Of a stretch of DNA of 7,116 nt, positions 1-6,191 are shown in pieces. Source of the stretch: JACDAN01 sp035535195 (lineage in GTDB: Bacteria > Actinomycetota > Thermoleophilia > Gaiellales > Gaiellaceae); contig DATLQK010000015.1 of NCBI GenBank assembly GCA_035535195.1, positions 1 through 7,116 of the forward strand. Reading direction: 5' to 3'. The position numbers and the translations under genes were made by a program. Each line of letters begins with the position of its first letter. Position 1 is the stretch's first letter. The notes under the pieces were generated by a model. The model was not told where the DNA came from, made no database searches, and saw nothing but the letters and a program-made list of their open reading frames with translations.

Positions 1-661
1 TCAGGGCTGGGGCATGACCGAGACCTCGCCCGTGGCCTCGGTCACCGACTTCATCGGGGACATCGCGGACGCCGACGAGGAGACGCAGTTCGACTACGTG
101 GCGATGGCGGGGATCCCGCTGCCCTTCGTCGAGCTTCGCGCACGGGCGGGCGACCAGGAGGTGCCGTGGGACGGCGAGTCGATGGGCGAGCTGGAGGTGC
201 GCGGGCCGTGGGTCGCCGCCGCCTACTACGAGGACGAGTCGCAGGCGGGTCGCTGGACCGACGACGGCTGGTTCAAGACGGGCGACATCGTCGCCATGCA
301 CCCGCGCGGCTTCATCCAGATCAAGGACCGGTCGAAGGACGTGATCAAGTCCGGCGGCGAGTGGATCTCGTCCGTCGAGCTCGAGAATGCCCTGATGGCG
401 CACCCGGCGGTGTCCGAGGCGGCCGTGATCGCGATCCCGGACGAGAAGTGGGCCGAGCGGCCGCTGGCGGCAATCGTGCTCAAGGAGGGCGCGTCCGTCA
501 CCCCCGAAGAGCTGCACGAGCACCTGGCGCCGAAGTTCGCGAAGTGGTGGCTGCCCGACCGCTACGAGTTCGTCGACGAGATCCCGAAGACGAGCGTTGG
601 GAAGTTCAAGAAGATCGCGCTGCGCGAGCAGTTCGCAGAAGAGCACGTCACGGCTTCTTGA
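1..661 (+). CDS. Acyl-CoA synthetase (AMP-forming, ANL superfamily), C-terminal part; 5' end outside window
   Basis: Activates a carboxylic acid to its acyl-CoA through an acyl-adenylate, in the cytoplasm. The reading frame is open from base 2 and gives QGWGMTETSP at once, the A5 motif of the adenylate-forming family, so the true start lies upstream and the ATG at 14 is internal. Counting from that Met, TGD is at residues 89-91, the hinge region KDRSKDVIKSGG at 104-115 and the A10 motif PKTSVGK at 191-197, with the catalytic Lys encoded at 602-604. About 219 residues are visible, the usual length from A5 to the C-terminus of a 530-550 residue enzyme. The C-terminal domain looks like medium-chain, AlkK/DmdB-like ligases. 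The TGA stop (659-661) overlaps the TTG start of the next gene. The ligase assignment is firm; the acyl substrate is unknown. Confidence 0.95.
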   Translation, partial: QGWGMTETSPVASVTDFIGDIADADEETQFDYVAMAGIPLPFVELRARAGDQEVPWDGESMGELEVRGPWVAAAYYEDESQAGRWTDDGWFKTGDIVAMHPRGFIQIKDRSKDVIKSGGEWISSVELENALMAHPAVSEAAVIAIPDEKWAERPLAAIVLKEGASVTPEELHEHLAPKFAKWWLPDRYEFVDEIPKTSVGKFKKIALREQFAEEHVTAS

Positions 662-1572
662 GGGCGGTCGTCCTCCGCGAGACGGGCGGGCCGGAGCAGC
701 TCGCCCTCGAGGAGGCGCCTGAGCCCGAGGCCGGCGACGGCCAGGTCGTCGTGCGGGTGCGGGCGGCGGGGGTGAACTTCGCCGACGTGCTCGTGCGCCA
801 GGGACGCTATCCGCAGCCTCCGGAGCTGCCGACGGTGCCTGGATCGGAGGTCGCCGGTGAGGTCGACGGGCGGCGCGTGATGGCGCTGCCGCGCGGCGGA
901 GGCTATGCGGAGGCCGTCGCGGTGGACGAGCAGCTTGTGGTGCCGCTGCCGGACGGCGCGTCGTTCGTAGAGGGCGCCGGTTTCCTGCTCACGTACCTCA
1001 CGGCGTGGATCCCGCTGACGCGGCAGGTGCGAGTCGGGCCGGGATCCGTCGTGCTCGTCCATGCCGGGTCGGGCGGGGTCGGCGCTGCGGCGATCCAGCT
1101 GGCGAAGCACCTCGGGGCGGCGGTCGTGGCGACGGCGAGCACCGAGGCGAAGCGAGCGGTTGCTCTGGAGCAGGGCGCGGAGCGCGCGGTCGGCTACGAG
1201 GACTTCACCGAGGAGGTGCGCGCGGACGTCGTACTCGATCCGGTGGGCGGCGAGGTCTTCGCGCGGAGCTTCGGGGTGCTGAAGCCGCTGGGGTCGGTGG
1301 TCGCGCTCGGGTACGCGGGGGGCTGGTGGGAGCCGCTGGATCCCGCGCCGCTCGTGGGCCGGAACCTCTCGATGCACGGCTTCTATCTCGGCCGGCTGAT
1401 GCGGCACGAGCCGGGGCTGGTGAGGGAGGCGGTCGGCGAACTGCTCGAGCTGTGGAGCTCCGGCGCGGTGAAGCCGCTGGTCGGCGCGACGTTTTCCTTG
1501 GAGCGCGCAGCCGACGCGCACGCGCTGATCGAGGCGCGCGGCCACGTCGGGAAGGTCGTCCTTGTTCCCTAG
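658..1572 (+). CDS. Zinc-independent NADPH:quinone oxidoreductase-type dehydrogenase (MDR superfamily)
   Basis: A 304-residue protein of normal length for the quinone oxidoreductase (QOR) branch, which reduces quinones or enones with NADPH. The N-terminal GroES-like domain carries GVNFADVLVRQGRY (38-51) and PGSEVAG (61-67). The Rossmann half carries HAGSGGVGAAAIQLAK (135-150), with the nucleotide-binding glycines at 137-142. No structural-zinc cysteine cluster and no catalytic-zinc Cys/His pattern is visible. The frame is open far upstream, but that part reads as a shadow of the ligase gene. The natural start is TTG at 658, giving MRAVVLRETGGPEQL, the expected first beta strand; it overlaps the upstream TGA as TTGA. 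The only purine-rich stretch (637-643) sits 14 nt away, so initiation probably relies on translational coupling. It could act on an acyl-CoA enone or serve detoxification. Confidence 0.9.
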   Translation: MRAVVLRETGGPEQLALEEAPEPEAGDGQVVVRVRAAGVNFADVLVRQGRYPQPPELPTVPGSEVAGEVDGRRVMALPRGGGYAEAVAVDEQLVVPLPDGASFVEGAGFLLTYLTAWIPLTRQVRVGPGSVVLVHAGSGGVGAAAIQLAKHLGAAVVATASTEAKRAVALEQGAERAVGYEDFTEEVRADVVLDPVGGEVFARSFGVLKPLGSVVALGYAGGWWEPLDPAPLVGRNLSMHGFYLGRLMRHEPGLVREAVGELLELWSSGAVKPLVGATFSLERAADAHALIEARGHVGKVVLVP

Positions 1573-2257
1573 GACGGCCGTCGTCACGGGCGCCGCGGGC
1601 GGGTTCGGGCGGGCGATCGTGGCACGGCTCGAGTCGGAGGGCGCCGAGGTGCGCGGGCTCGACATCGTCGACGGGTTCGACGTCACGGACCCGGCGGCTT
1701 GGGAGTCGGTCGAGCGGGCGGAGCTCGCCTGCCTGAACGCGGGGGTAGCAATCGACCAGCCGTCGATCGCCGATCTGTCCGACGAGAAGTACCGGCGGAT
1801 CGTCTCGGTCAACGTCGACGGCGTCGTCTGGGGCGTGCGCCGGTTCGCGCGCGTCATGGAGGAGGGGGATGCGATCGTGGTCACCGCCTCGCTCGCCGGC
1901 CTGACCGGCGTCGAGGGCGACCCGATCTACTCGCTGACGAAGCACGCGGTGATCGGGCTCGTTCGCTCCGTCGCGCCTCAACTCGCCGAGCGCGGAATCC
2001 GCCTCAACGCCGTGTGCCCAGGTTTCGCCGACACGCCCATGGTGCGAGGCGGTCTGCGGGAGTCCCTCGAGGCCGCGGACTTCCCACTCCTTCGACCGGA
2101 GGACGTCGCGGACGCGGTCCTGCGCGCGGCGCGGAGCGAGAGCAGCGGCGAGGCGTGGGTCGTACAGCCGGGCCGAGACCCCGAGCCGTACCGCTTCCGG
2201 GGCATCCCGGGGCCGCGCGTCCAAGGCCGGGAGGGGGTCGCTCCCCCACCGCTCTAG
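1562..2257 (+). CDS. Short-chain dehydrogenase/reductase, compact classical type
   Basis: A 231-residue NAD(P)-dependent oxidoreductase. The cofactor loop is TGAAGGFG (9-16), followed by an acidic Asp in GLDIVD (32-37) that hints at NAD(H) preference. LNAG is at 58-61 and the catalytic set is N84, S110, Y123 and K127 (YSLTK). It is shorter than the usual 245-255 because the segment between the second strand and the NAG motif is condensed, and the tail after CPGFADTPM (152-160) departs from the usual V-D-G-G ending. The start is TTG at 1562, overlapping the previous gene by 11 bases; GGGAAGG at 1549-1555 sits 6 nt upstream and supports it. No nearby alternative start preserves the Rossmann strand. 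It is the last gene of the first run, and its TAG stop touches the left palindrome. Substrate unknown; an alcohol or hydroxyacyl-CoA is likely. Confidence 0.9.
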   Translation: MFPRTAVVTGAAGGFGRAIVARLESEGAEVRGLDIVDGFDVTDPAAWESVERAELACLNAGVAIDQPSIADLSDEKYRRIVSVNVDGVVWGVRRFARVMEEGDAIVVTASLAGLTGVEGDPIYSLTKHAVIGLVRSVAPQLAERGIRLNAVCPGFADTPMVRGGLRESLEAADFPLLRPEDVADAVLRAARSESSGEAWVVQPGRDPEPYRFRGIPGPRVQGREGVAPPPL

Positions 2258-2281
2258 CCAAGTAACAACTTGTTACTTGGC
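2257..2281. repeat. Left copy of paired AT-rich palindrome (12-bp arms, 1-bp centre)
   Basis: The left arm GCCAAGTAACAA (2257-2268) is followed by a central C at 2269 and the exact reverse complement TTGTTACTTGGC (2270-2281). It begins at the last base of the SDR stop codon. It stands out as AT-rich against the surrounding GC-rich sequence. Positions 2257-2277 recur at 2641-2661 with only the central base changed. Possible roles are a protein-binding operator, an element end, or an RNA hairpin (10-bp stem, 5-nt loop) acting as a terminator. No T-tract follows it. Confidence 0.9.
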
Positions 2282-2629
2282 ACAGAAACGGCACGATTCT
2301 CAGCTCCGCCGGCAGCGATAGTCGAGGCCGTGAGGAGATCGGCGGCGCACATTCCCGAACGGCTCTACCGGCGGCTCGACAAGCTCGACGACCGGACGGT
2401 GCCGATCGCCGAGACGTACCGACGGATCGCGACGCAGGCCGAGCAGTGGGGCCTGGTTCGGCCCAGTTACGAGCGCATCAGGACGCTGGTGCACCAGTCG
2501 CGCCGCTGGAAACAGGCCCGCGGCCCGAGCACGAGCACAGTGCTCCTCGACGTGACCTTTCGGGTCCATCCTCCGACCGCGATCATCGACCACCTCGCCG
2601 GCGATCTTCCGCCGGCGCCTCGCCGCTGA
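2270..2629 (+). CDS. Small basic protein with possible helix-turn-helix, between two palindromes
   Basis: I do not recognise a named family. The longest reading gives 119 residues from TTG at 2270, which lies inside the left palindrome; an in-frame GTG at 2330 would give 99 residues. The upstream segment IVEAVRRSAAHIPERLYRRLD (from about 17) looks like protein, so the true start may precede 2330. Residues about 46-78 (IAETYRRIATQAEQWGL, then VRPSYERIRTLVHQSR) read as two helices around a Gly turn, like a small DNA-binding helix-turn-helix. A second conserved-looking block, VLLDVTFRVHPPTAIIDHLAG, is at 91-111. It is Arg-rich, without a signal peptide or membrane segment. Codon third positions are mostly G/C, which favours real coding on this strand over the 112-residue antisense frame. 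It could be a regulator binding the flanking palindromes, or cargo of a small repeat-bounded element. Confidence 0.6.
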   Translation: MLLGTETARFSAPPAAIVEAVRRSAAHIPERLYRRLDKLDDRTVPIAETYRRIATQAEQWGLVRPSYERIRTLVHQSRRWKQARGPSTSTVLLDVTFRVHPPTAIIDHLAGDLPPAPRR

Positions 2630-2691
2630 GCGGCGCAAACGCCAAGTAACAAGTTGTTACTAGCGCTGGTTCGGCCCGGCGTGCCCGGCGC
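2630..2691. other. Short convergent intergenic region
   Basis: This gap lies between the stop of the small + strand protein and the stop of the - strand membrane protein. It contains the right palindrome and otherwise about 30 bases with no recognisable signal. Transcription converges here, so a bidirectional terminator would be expected, and the palindrome is the only candidate. Confidence 0.7.
2641..2661. repeat. Right copy of the paired palindrome
   Basis: The sequence GCCAAGTAACAA (2641-2652), central G at 2653, then TTGTTACT (2654-2661) matches 2257-2277 in 20 of 21 positions, the centre base being the only change. Here the palindrome is perfect over 8-bp arms (2645-2661) and then degenerates on its right side. 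The spacing to the left copy is 384 bp start to start. The two copies are both direct and inverted repeats of one another because each is itself symmetric. Confidence 0.88.
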
Positions 2692-2958
2692 CTAGTCCCA
2701 GCCGTAGACGAGGCCGACCATCAGAAGGTACGACGGCATCCACCACAGGAACGGGATCGGGATCGTCGCGTTCCGCGTCCGCCAGAGCCAAACGACGGCG
2801 ACGGTTGCGGCCAGCCACGTCACGGCGCCGAACGCCAGCGCCGCGTAGAGCTGGCGATCCGTGCCGATGTCGGCGCCGAAGCCCAGCGCCGTCACCCAGG
2901 TCAGCGCGCCGAACGCGTGGAGGAGGAGCACGCCGGCCAGCGCGGCCCAGCGAGCCAC
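2692..2958 (-). CDS. Small three-helix membrane protein, unknown function
   Basis: An 88-residue hydrophobic protein. Predicted membrane segments lie at about 4-26, 38-59 and 66-86, rich in Trp, Leu, Ala and Val, with short polar loops (DIGTDRQ at 30-36 and RTRNA at 60-64). The Arg-rich second loop and Asp in the first would place the N-terminus outside by the positive-inside rule. There is no cleavable signal, no metal-binding cluster and no catalytic motif. The start is GTG at 2958, two bases after the upstream TAG stop, with GAGG (2968-2971) 9 nt before it. This coupling suggests it is co-expressed with the reductase and acyl-CoA dehydrogenase. It resembles many small actinobacterial integral membrane proteins annotated as hypothetical. 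I cannot assign a role. Confidence 0.75.
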   Translation of the reverse strand: MARWAALAGVLLLHAFGALTWVTALGFGADIGTDRQLYAALAFGAVTWLAATVAVVWLWRTRNATIPIPFLWWMPSYLLMVGLVYGWD

Positions 2959-2960
2959 GG

Positions 2961-3980
2961 CTAGCCGCCTCGGTTCGCGACCTTGACGAGCGCCTTACCG
3001 CGATTTTCGCCGCGGAGCATGCCCATGAACGCCGCCGGGGCGTTCTCCAGGCCCTCCGTGACGTCCTCGCGCCAGCGGAGCTTGCCCTCCGCGACCCAGC
3101 GGGCGAGCCGCATCGCTCCCTCCTCGTACCGGTGCGCGTAGTCGGTGACGAGGAAGCCCTCCATCCGTGCCCGGTAGACGATCAGGAGCTGCGGCGCGAA
3201 CGTCGGCTCCGGCCGGTCGAGGTTGTACTGGGAGATCTGCCCGCAGATCGGGATCCGCGCGCCGACGTTCAGCCGCCGGTGGACGGCGGCGGAGACGTCG
3301 CCGCCGACGTTGTCGAAGTAGACGTCCACGCCGTCCGGCGTCGCGACCTTAAGCTCGTCGCGGAACGTCTCGCCCTTGTAGTCGAGCGCGACGTCGTAGC
3401 CGTACAGCGTGCAGTCGGTGCACTTGTCCGGGCCGCCGGCGATGCCGACCGTGCGGCAGCCCATGAGCTTCGCGATCTGACCCACGACCTGCCCAACCGC
3501 ACCGGCGGCGCCCGAGACCAGCACCGTGTCGCCCGGCTTCGGCCGGCCCACGTCCAGCAGCCCGAAGTAGGCCGTCAAGCCGGTCATCCCCACAACGTGC
3601 AGCGCGAGCGTCGGCGGGTCGAGGATCTCCGGGATCTTCCGCAGTGCCCCGCCTCGCGCGACCGCGTACGCCTGCCAGCCCAGCTGACCGACCACGAGAT
3701 CGCCCGGCTTGTAGCGCCCGTCCTGACTCTCGACCACCTCGCCGAGCGACTGCGACGTGATCACGTCCCCGGGCTCGAGCGACTTCGCGTACGACCGCGC
3801 GTCGCTCATGCGGCCCCGCTGGTACGGATCGACCGACACCCACAGGACGCGCACGAGCACCTCCCCCGGCCGCGGCTCGCCGACCTCCGCCTCGTCCAGT
3901 GCGAAGTCCGTGTCCCGCGGAAAGCCTTCCGGCCGCGCGGCCATCGTCACCCGCCGGTTGGTCTTCACGAGAACCGCCAT
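2961..3980 (-). CDS. NADP-dependent enone/alkenal reductase, CurA/PTGR-type MDR
   Basis: A 339-residue protein, the normal length for the family holding E. coli CurA (YncB) and mammalian prostaglandin reductases, which reduce alpha,beta-unsaturated ketones or aldehydes with NADPH. Evidence includes VSVDPYQRGRMSD (48-60), GMTGLTAYFGLLDVGRPKPGD split over 131-151, the nucleotide loop SGAAGAVGQVVGQIAK (156-171), AGGPDKC (181-187), which contacts the NADP phosphate in relatives, and YFDNVGG (221-227). No zinc ligands are seen. The start is ATG at 3980, preceded by GGGGAGG only 3 nt away, and it overlaps the end of the acyl-CoA dehydrogenase gene by 16 bases. Being second in a run behind an acyl-CoA dehydrogenase fits saturation of an enone intermediate or protection from reactive enals. 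Family assignment is strong; substrate is not. Confidence 0.93.
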   Translation of the reverse strand: MAVLVKTNRRVTMAARPEGFPRDTDFALDEAEVGEPRPGEVLVRVLWVSVDPYQRGRMSDARSYAKSLEPGDVITSQSLGEVVESQDGRYKPGDLVVGQLGWQAYAVARGGALRKIPEILDPPTLALHVVGMTGLTAYFGLLDVGRPKPGDTVLVSGAAGAVGQVVGQIAKLMGCRTVGIAGGPDKCTDCTLYGYDVALDYKGETFRDELKVATPDGVDVYFDNVGGDVSAAVHRRLNVGARIPICGQISQYNLDRPEPTFAPQLLIVYRARMEGFLVTDYAHRYEEGAMRLARWVAEGKLRWREDVTEGLENAPAAFMGMLRGENRGKALVKVANRGG

Positions 3981-5167
3981 GTGCCTCCCCGCTCGAACTC
4001 CTTCAGGATCCGCCGGCTCACGACCATCCGGTGCACCTCATCCGGGCCGTCGTAGATCCGCGCTGCGCGCGCGTTCGCGTACATCTCCGCCAGCGGCGTC
4101 TCGTCCGTCAGCCCGCGCGCCCCGTGTACCTGGATCGCGCGGTCGATCACGTCGTGGAGCACCCGCGCCGCGTAGAACTTGATCACCGAGACCTCGACGC
4201 GGGCCTCCTCGCCCTCGTCGATCTTCTGCGCCGCGTCGAGCGTCATCAGGCGGCAGGCGTGGATCTCGGCGGCCGAGTCGGCGATCCAGTTCTGCACGGT
4301 CTGCTTGTCCGCGAGCCGCGAACCGAACGCCTCCCGCTCGAGCGCATACCGGCAGAGCAGCTCGAACGCGCGCTGCATCTGCCCGAGCCAGCGCATCACG
4401 TGGTGGATCCGACCCGGTCCGAGGCGCTTCTGTGCGATCCGGAACCCGTCGCCCGGCGAGCCGAGCGTGTTCTCGACCGGAACCCGAACGCCGCGGTACC
4501 AGACCTCGCAGTGCGTCGACCAGCCCCGGCCGGCATGCCCGAGCACCGGGATCGACCGGACGACGTCCACACCGGGCGTGTCCGCCGGAACGATGATCTG
4601 TGAGGCACGCCTATGCGGCTCCGCGTCCGGATCGGTCACGGCCATCACGATCCCGAACGCCGCGCCGTCGGCCCCGGACGAGAACCACTTGTGGCCGTCG
4701 ACCACCCAGTCGTCGCCATCGCGGACGGCGAGTGTGCGCAGCGTCGTCGGATCCGACCCCGGCACCTCGGGCTCCGTCATCGAGAAGAACGAGCGGATCT
4801 CGCCGGCGACGAGCGGCGCCAGCCAGCGCTCCTTCTGCTCCTCCGTCCCGAACATGTGCAGGATCTCGGCGTTCCCGGCATCGGGCGCCTGGCAGCCGAA
4901 GACGAGCTGGGCGTAGGACGACCGGCCGATCTCCTCGTTCAGGAACGCGTAGGCGAGGAAGCCCCGGCCCGTGCCGCCTGCCTCCGGCGGGACGTGCGGC
5001 GCCCACAACCCCTCCTCCTTCGTCTTCGCCTGCAGGGAGCGGATCAGCTCGAGGTCGTCCGCCTGCAGGCCGCGCTCGTTCGGGTAGACGTGCTCCTCCA
5101 TGAAGGCGCGGTAGCGCCCTCGAAGCTCCTCGACCTCGGCAGTCGGAGCGAGTTCGGTCACCGCCAC
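3965..5167 (-). CDS. Acyl-CoA dehydrogenase, ACAD10/11-like subfamily
   Basis: A 400-residue FAD enzyme of beta-oxidation type. The N-terminal RYRAFMEEHVYPNE (18-31) is characteristic of the ACAD10/11-like group. FSMTEPEVPGSDPT (128-141) binds flavin and substrate, LEREAFGSRLADKQTVQ lies at 276-292, and IQVHGARGLTDETPLA is at 345-360. In place of the Glu-Gly catalytic motif of ordinary acyl-CoA dehydrogenases it has YDGPDEVHR (372-380), with Asp373 as the presumed base, as in ACAD10/11. In characterised relatives (P. putida LvaC, mammalian ACAD11) the dehydrogenase acts on a phosphorylated 4-hydroxyacyl-CoA made by an APH-like kinase; such a kinase begins at 6946. The start is GTG at 5167, with another in-frame GTG at 5161. 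No good ribosome site is seen, so a leaderless transcript is possible. It heads the - strand run and is divergent from the F420 enzyme. Confidence 0.95.
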   Translation of the reverse strand: MAVTELAPTAEVEELRGRYRAFMEEHVYPNERGLQADDLELIRSLQAKTKEEGLWAPHVPPEAGGTGRGFLAYAFLNEEIGRSSYAQLVFGCQAPDAGNAEILHMFGTEEQKERWLAPLVAGEIRSFFSMTEPEVPGSDPTTLRTLAVRDGDDWVVDGHKWFSSGADGAAFGIVMAVTDPDAEPHRRASQIIVPADTPGVDVVRSIPVLGHAGRGWSTHCEVWYRGVRVPVENTLGSPGDGFRIAQKRLGPGRIHHVMRWLGQMQRAFELLCRYALEREAFGSRLADKQTVQNWIADSAAEIHACRLMTLDAAQKIDEGEEARVEVSVIKFYAARVLHDVIDRAIQVHGARGLTDETPLAEMYANARAARIYDGPDEVHRMVVSRRILKEFERGGTWRFS

Positions 5168-5170
5168 CCG

Positions 5171-5180
5171 TTTAGCATCG
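5171..5180. promoter_or_regulatory. Candidate shared divergent promoter, -10-like elements
   Basis: The 19 bp between the divergent start codons contain the only AT-rich island locally. On the + strand TAGCAT (5173-5178) fits the actinobacterial TANNNT -10 pattern and would place transcription start at about the GTG at 5187. On the - strand GATGCT (5179-5174) is a weaker -10-like match that would start at about the GTG at 5167. No convincing -35 boxes are visible. The two elements overlap, so the promoters could compete. This is inference from pattern and spacing. Confidence 0.35.
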
Positions 5181-5186
5181 CAGGTC

Positions 5187-6191
5187 GTGCGACTCGGGTT
5201 CTACATGGGGTACGCGCCGCCCGGGACGAACCCGACGGAGCTGATCGAGCTCGCCCGCGAAGCGGAGCGCCTCGGCTACGACTCCGCCTGGGCCGCCGAG
5301 GCCTGGGGCGTGGACGCCGCGACCGTGCTCTCGTGGCTCGCCGCCACGACGACCACGCTCAAGGTCGGCTCGGCGATCTTCCAGATCCCGGCGCGGACGC
5401 CGGCGGCGACGGCGATGACCGCGGCCACCCTCGACCTGATGTCCGGTGGCCGGTTCCTGCTCGGGCTCGGCCTCTCCGGCCCGCAGGTGGTCGAAGGCTG
5501 GCACGGCGAGCCCTGGGGCAAGCCGCTGACGAAGATCCGCGAGTACGTCGAGATCGTGCGGATCGTGCTCCGGCGGCAGACGCTCGAGTACGACGGGAAG
5601 CACTTCCAGGTGCCGTACACCGGCGACGGCGCAACCGGTCTCGGCAAGCCCCTCAAGCTGATGGCGCGGCCGCTGCGGCCCGACATCCCGATCTACCTCG
5701 CGGTCTTCAAGCCGAAGGCGGTCGAGCTCGCCGCCGAGATCGCCGACGGCTGGCTGCCGATCTTCTTTTCTCCCGAGCGCGCCCGCGACACCTTCCCGGC
5801 GCCGTTCGCGCGCGGCGACCTCGACATCGCGCCATCGGTGCCGGCGCTCGCCGCCGACGACGTCGAGACCGCCCGGGACGCGCTTCGCCCCTACTACGCG
5901 CTCTACGTGGGCGGCATGGGCGCGCGCGGCAAGAACTTCTACAACGACCTCGTCTCGAGCTACGGCTGGGAGCAGGAGGCGAAGGAGATCCAGGATTTGT
6001 TCCTCGACGGCAAGCAGCGCGACGCCGCGGCCGCCGTTCCGGACACGCTGATCGACGAGATGGCGCTCGTCGGCCCCGCCGACCGGATCAAGGACCGCCT
6101 TGCCGCCTGGGAGGATTCCGGTGCGACCACGCTCCTGATCTCGACCCGCGACCCGGCGACGCTCCGCGTCGTCTCGGAGGCTGCCTCATGA
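5187..6191 (+). CDS. LLM-class F420-dependent oxidoreductase, Rv3520c-like family
   Basis: A 334-residue TIM-barrel protein of the luciferase-like (LLM) superfamily, expected to use reduced deazaflavin F420 for hydride transfer in the cytoplasm. Family markers recalled from M. tuberculosis Rv3520c are all present: AEAWG (37-41), MSGGRFLLGLGLSGPQVVEGW over 85-105, TGDGATGLGK (145-154), DGWLPIFFSP (187-196) and LYVGGMGARGKNF (239-251). The length is close to that relative, about 345. The start is GTG at 5187 with only a weak AGG upstream; initiation at the very 5' end of the mRNA is plausible. Its TGA overlaps the ATG of the next gene (ATGA). Rv3520c lies in the mycobacterial sterol-catabolism neighbourhood, suggesting steroid or terpenoid substrates, but that is by analogy. 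A flavin monooxygenase role cannot be excluded. Confidence 0.93.
   Translation: MRLGFYMGYAPPGTNPTELIELAREAERLGYDSAWAAEAWGVDAATVLSWLAATTTTLKVGSAIFQIPARTPAATAMTAATLDLMSGGRFLLGLGLSGPQVVEGWHGEPWGKPLTKIREYVEIVRIVLRRQTLEYDGKHFQVPYTGDGATGLGKPLKLMARPLRPDIPIYLAVFKPKAVELAAEIADGWLPIFFSPERARDTFPAPFARGDLDIAPSVPALAADDVETARDALRPYYALYVGGMGARGKNFYNDLVSSYGWEQEAKEIQDLFLDGKQRDAAAAVPDTLIDEMALVGPADRIKDRLAAWEDSGATTLLISTRDPATLRVVSEAAS
6176..6180 (+). promoter_or_regulatory. Ribosome binding site GGAGG for the 6188 SDR
   Basis: GGAGG lies 7 nt before the ATG at 6188, inside the last codons of the F420 enzyme gene. It fixes the SDR start and shows that the long open frame upstream of 6188 is not part of the protein. 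Confidence 0.8.

Noticed and set aside
166..657. Upstream extension of the quinone-oxidoreductase frame from ATG 166
   Set aside because: It overlaps the acyl-CoA synthetase domain in another frame and reads as Arg/Gly/Ala-rich shadow; the fold begins at TTG 658.
562..2224. Long antisense open frames (562-1884 and 1205-2224, - strand)
   Set aside because: They lie opposite three genes with clear motifs, and their products are Arg/Ala/His-rich low-information sequence typical of high-GC shadow frames.
2257..2281. Classical rho-independent terminator
   Set aside because: The stem is AT-rich and no T-tract follows in either direction. A non-classical hairpin terminator remains possible and is mentioned as an alternative.
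2257..2281. Named operator such as a KstR or FadR site
   Set aside because: The TAACAA/TTGTTA symmetry is TetR-like in a general way, but I cannot match it confidently to a known regulator's consensus, and no TetR gene is in the window.
2257..2661. Integron gene cassette (palindromes as attC sites)
   Set aside because: The 21-25 bp symmetric palindromes are much shorter than attC sites and lack the paired R/L box architecture and extrahelical bases; no integrase is present.
2805..4055. A 416-residue + strand open frame opposite the enone reductase
   Set aside because: The opposite strand encodes an unmistakable CurA/PTGR-type enzyme; the + frame is Arg/Pro-rich with no domain features.
4613..6187. 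A long N-terminal extension in frame with the 6188 SDR
   Set aside because: The SDR starts naturally at ATG 6188 with a ribosome site 7 nt upstream; the extension runs antisense to the acyl-CoA dehydrogenase and out of frame over the F420 enzyme.
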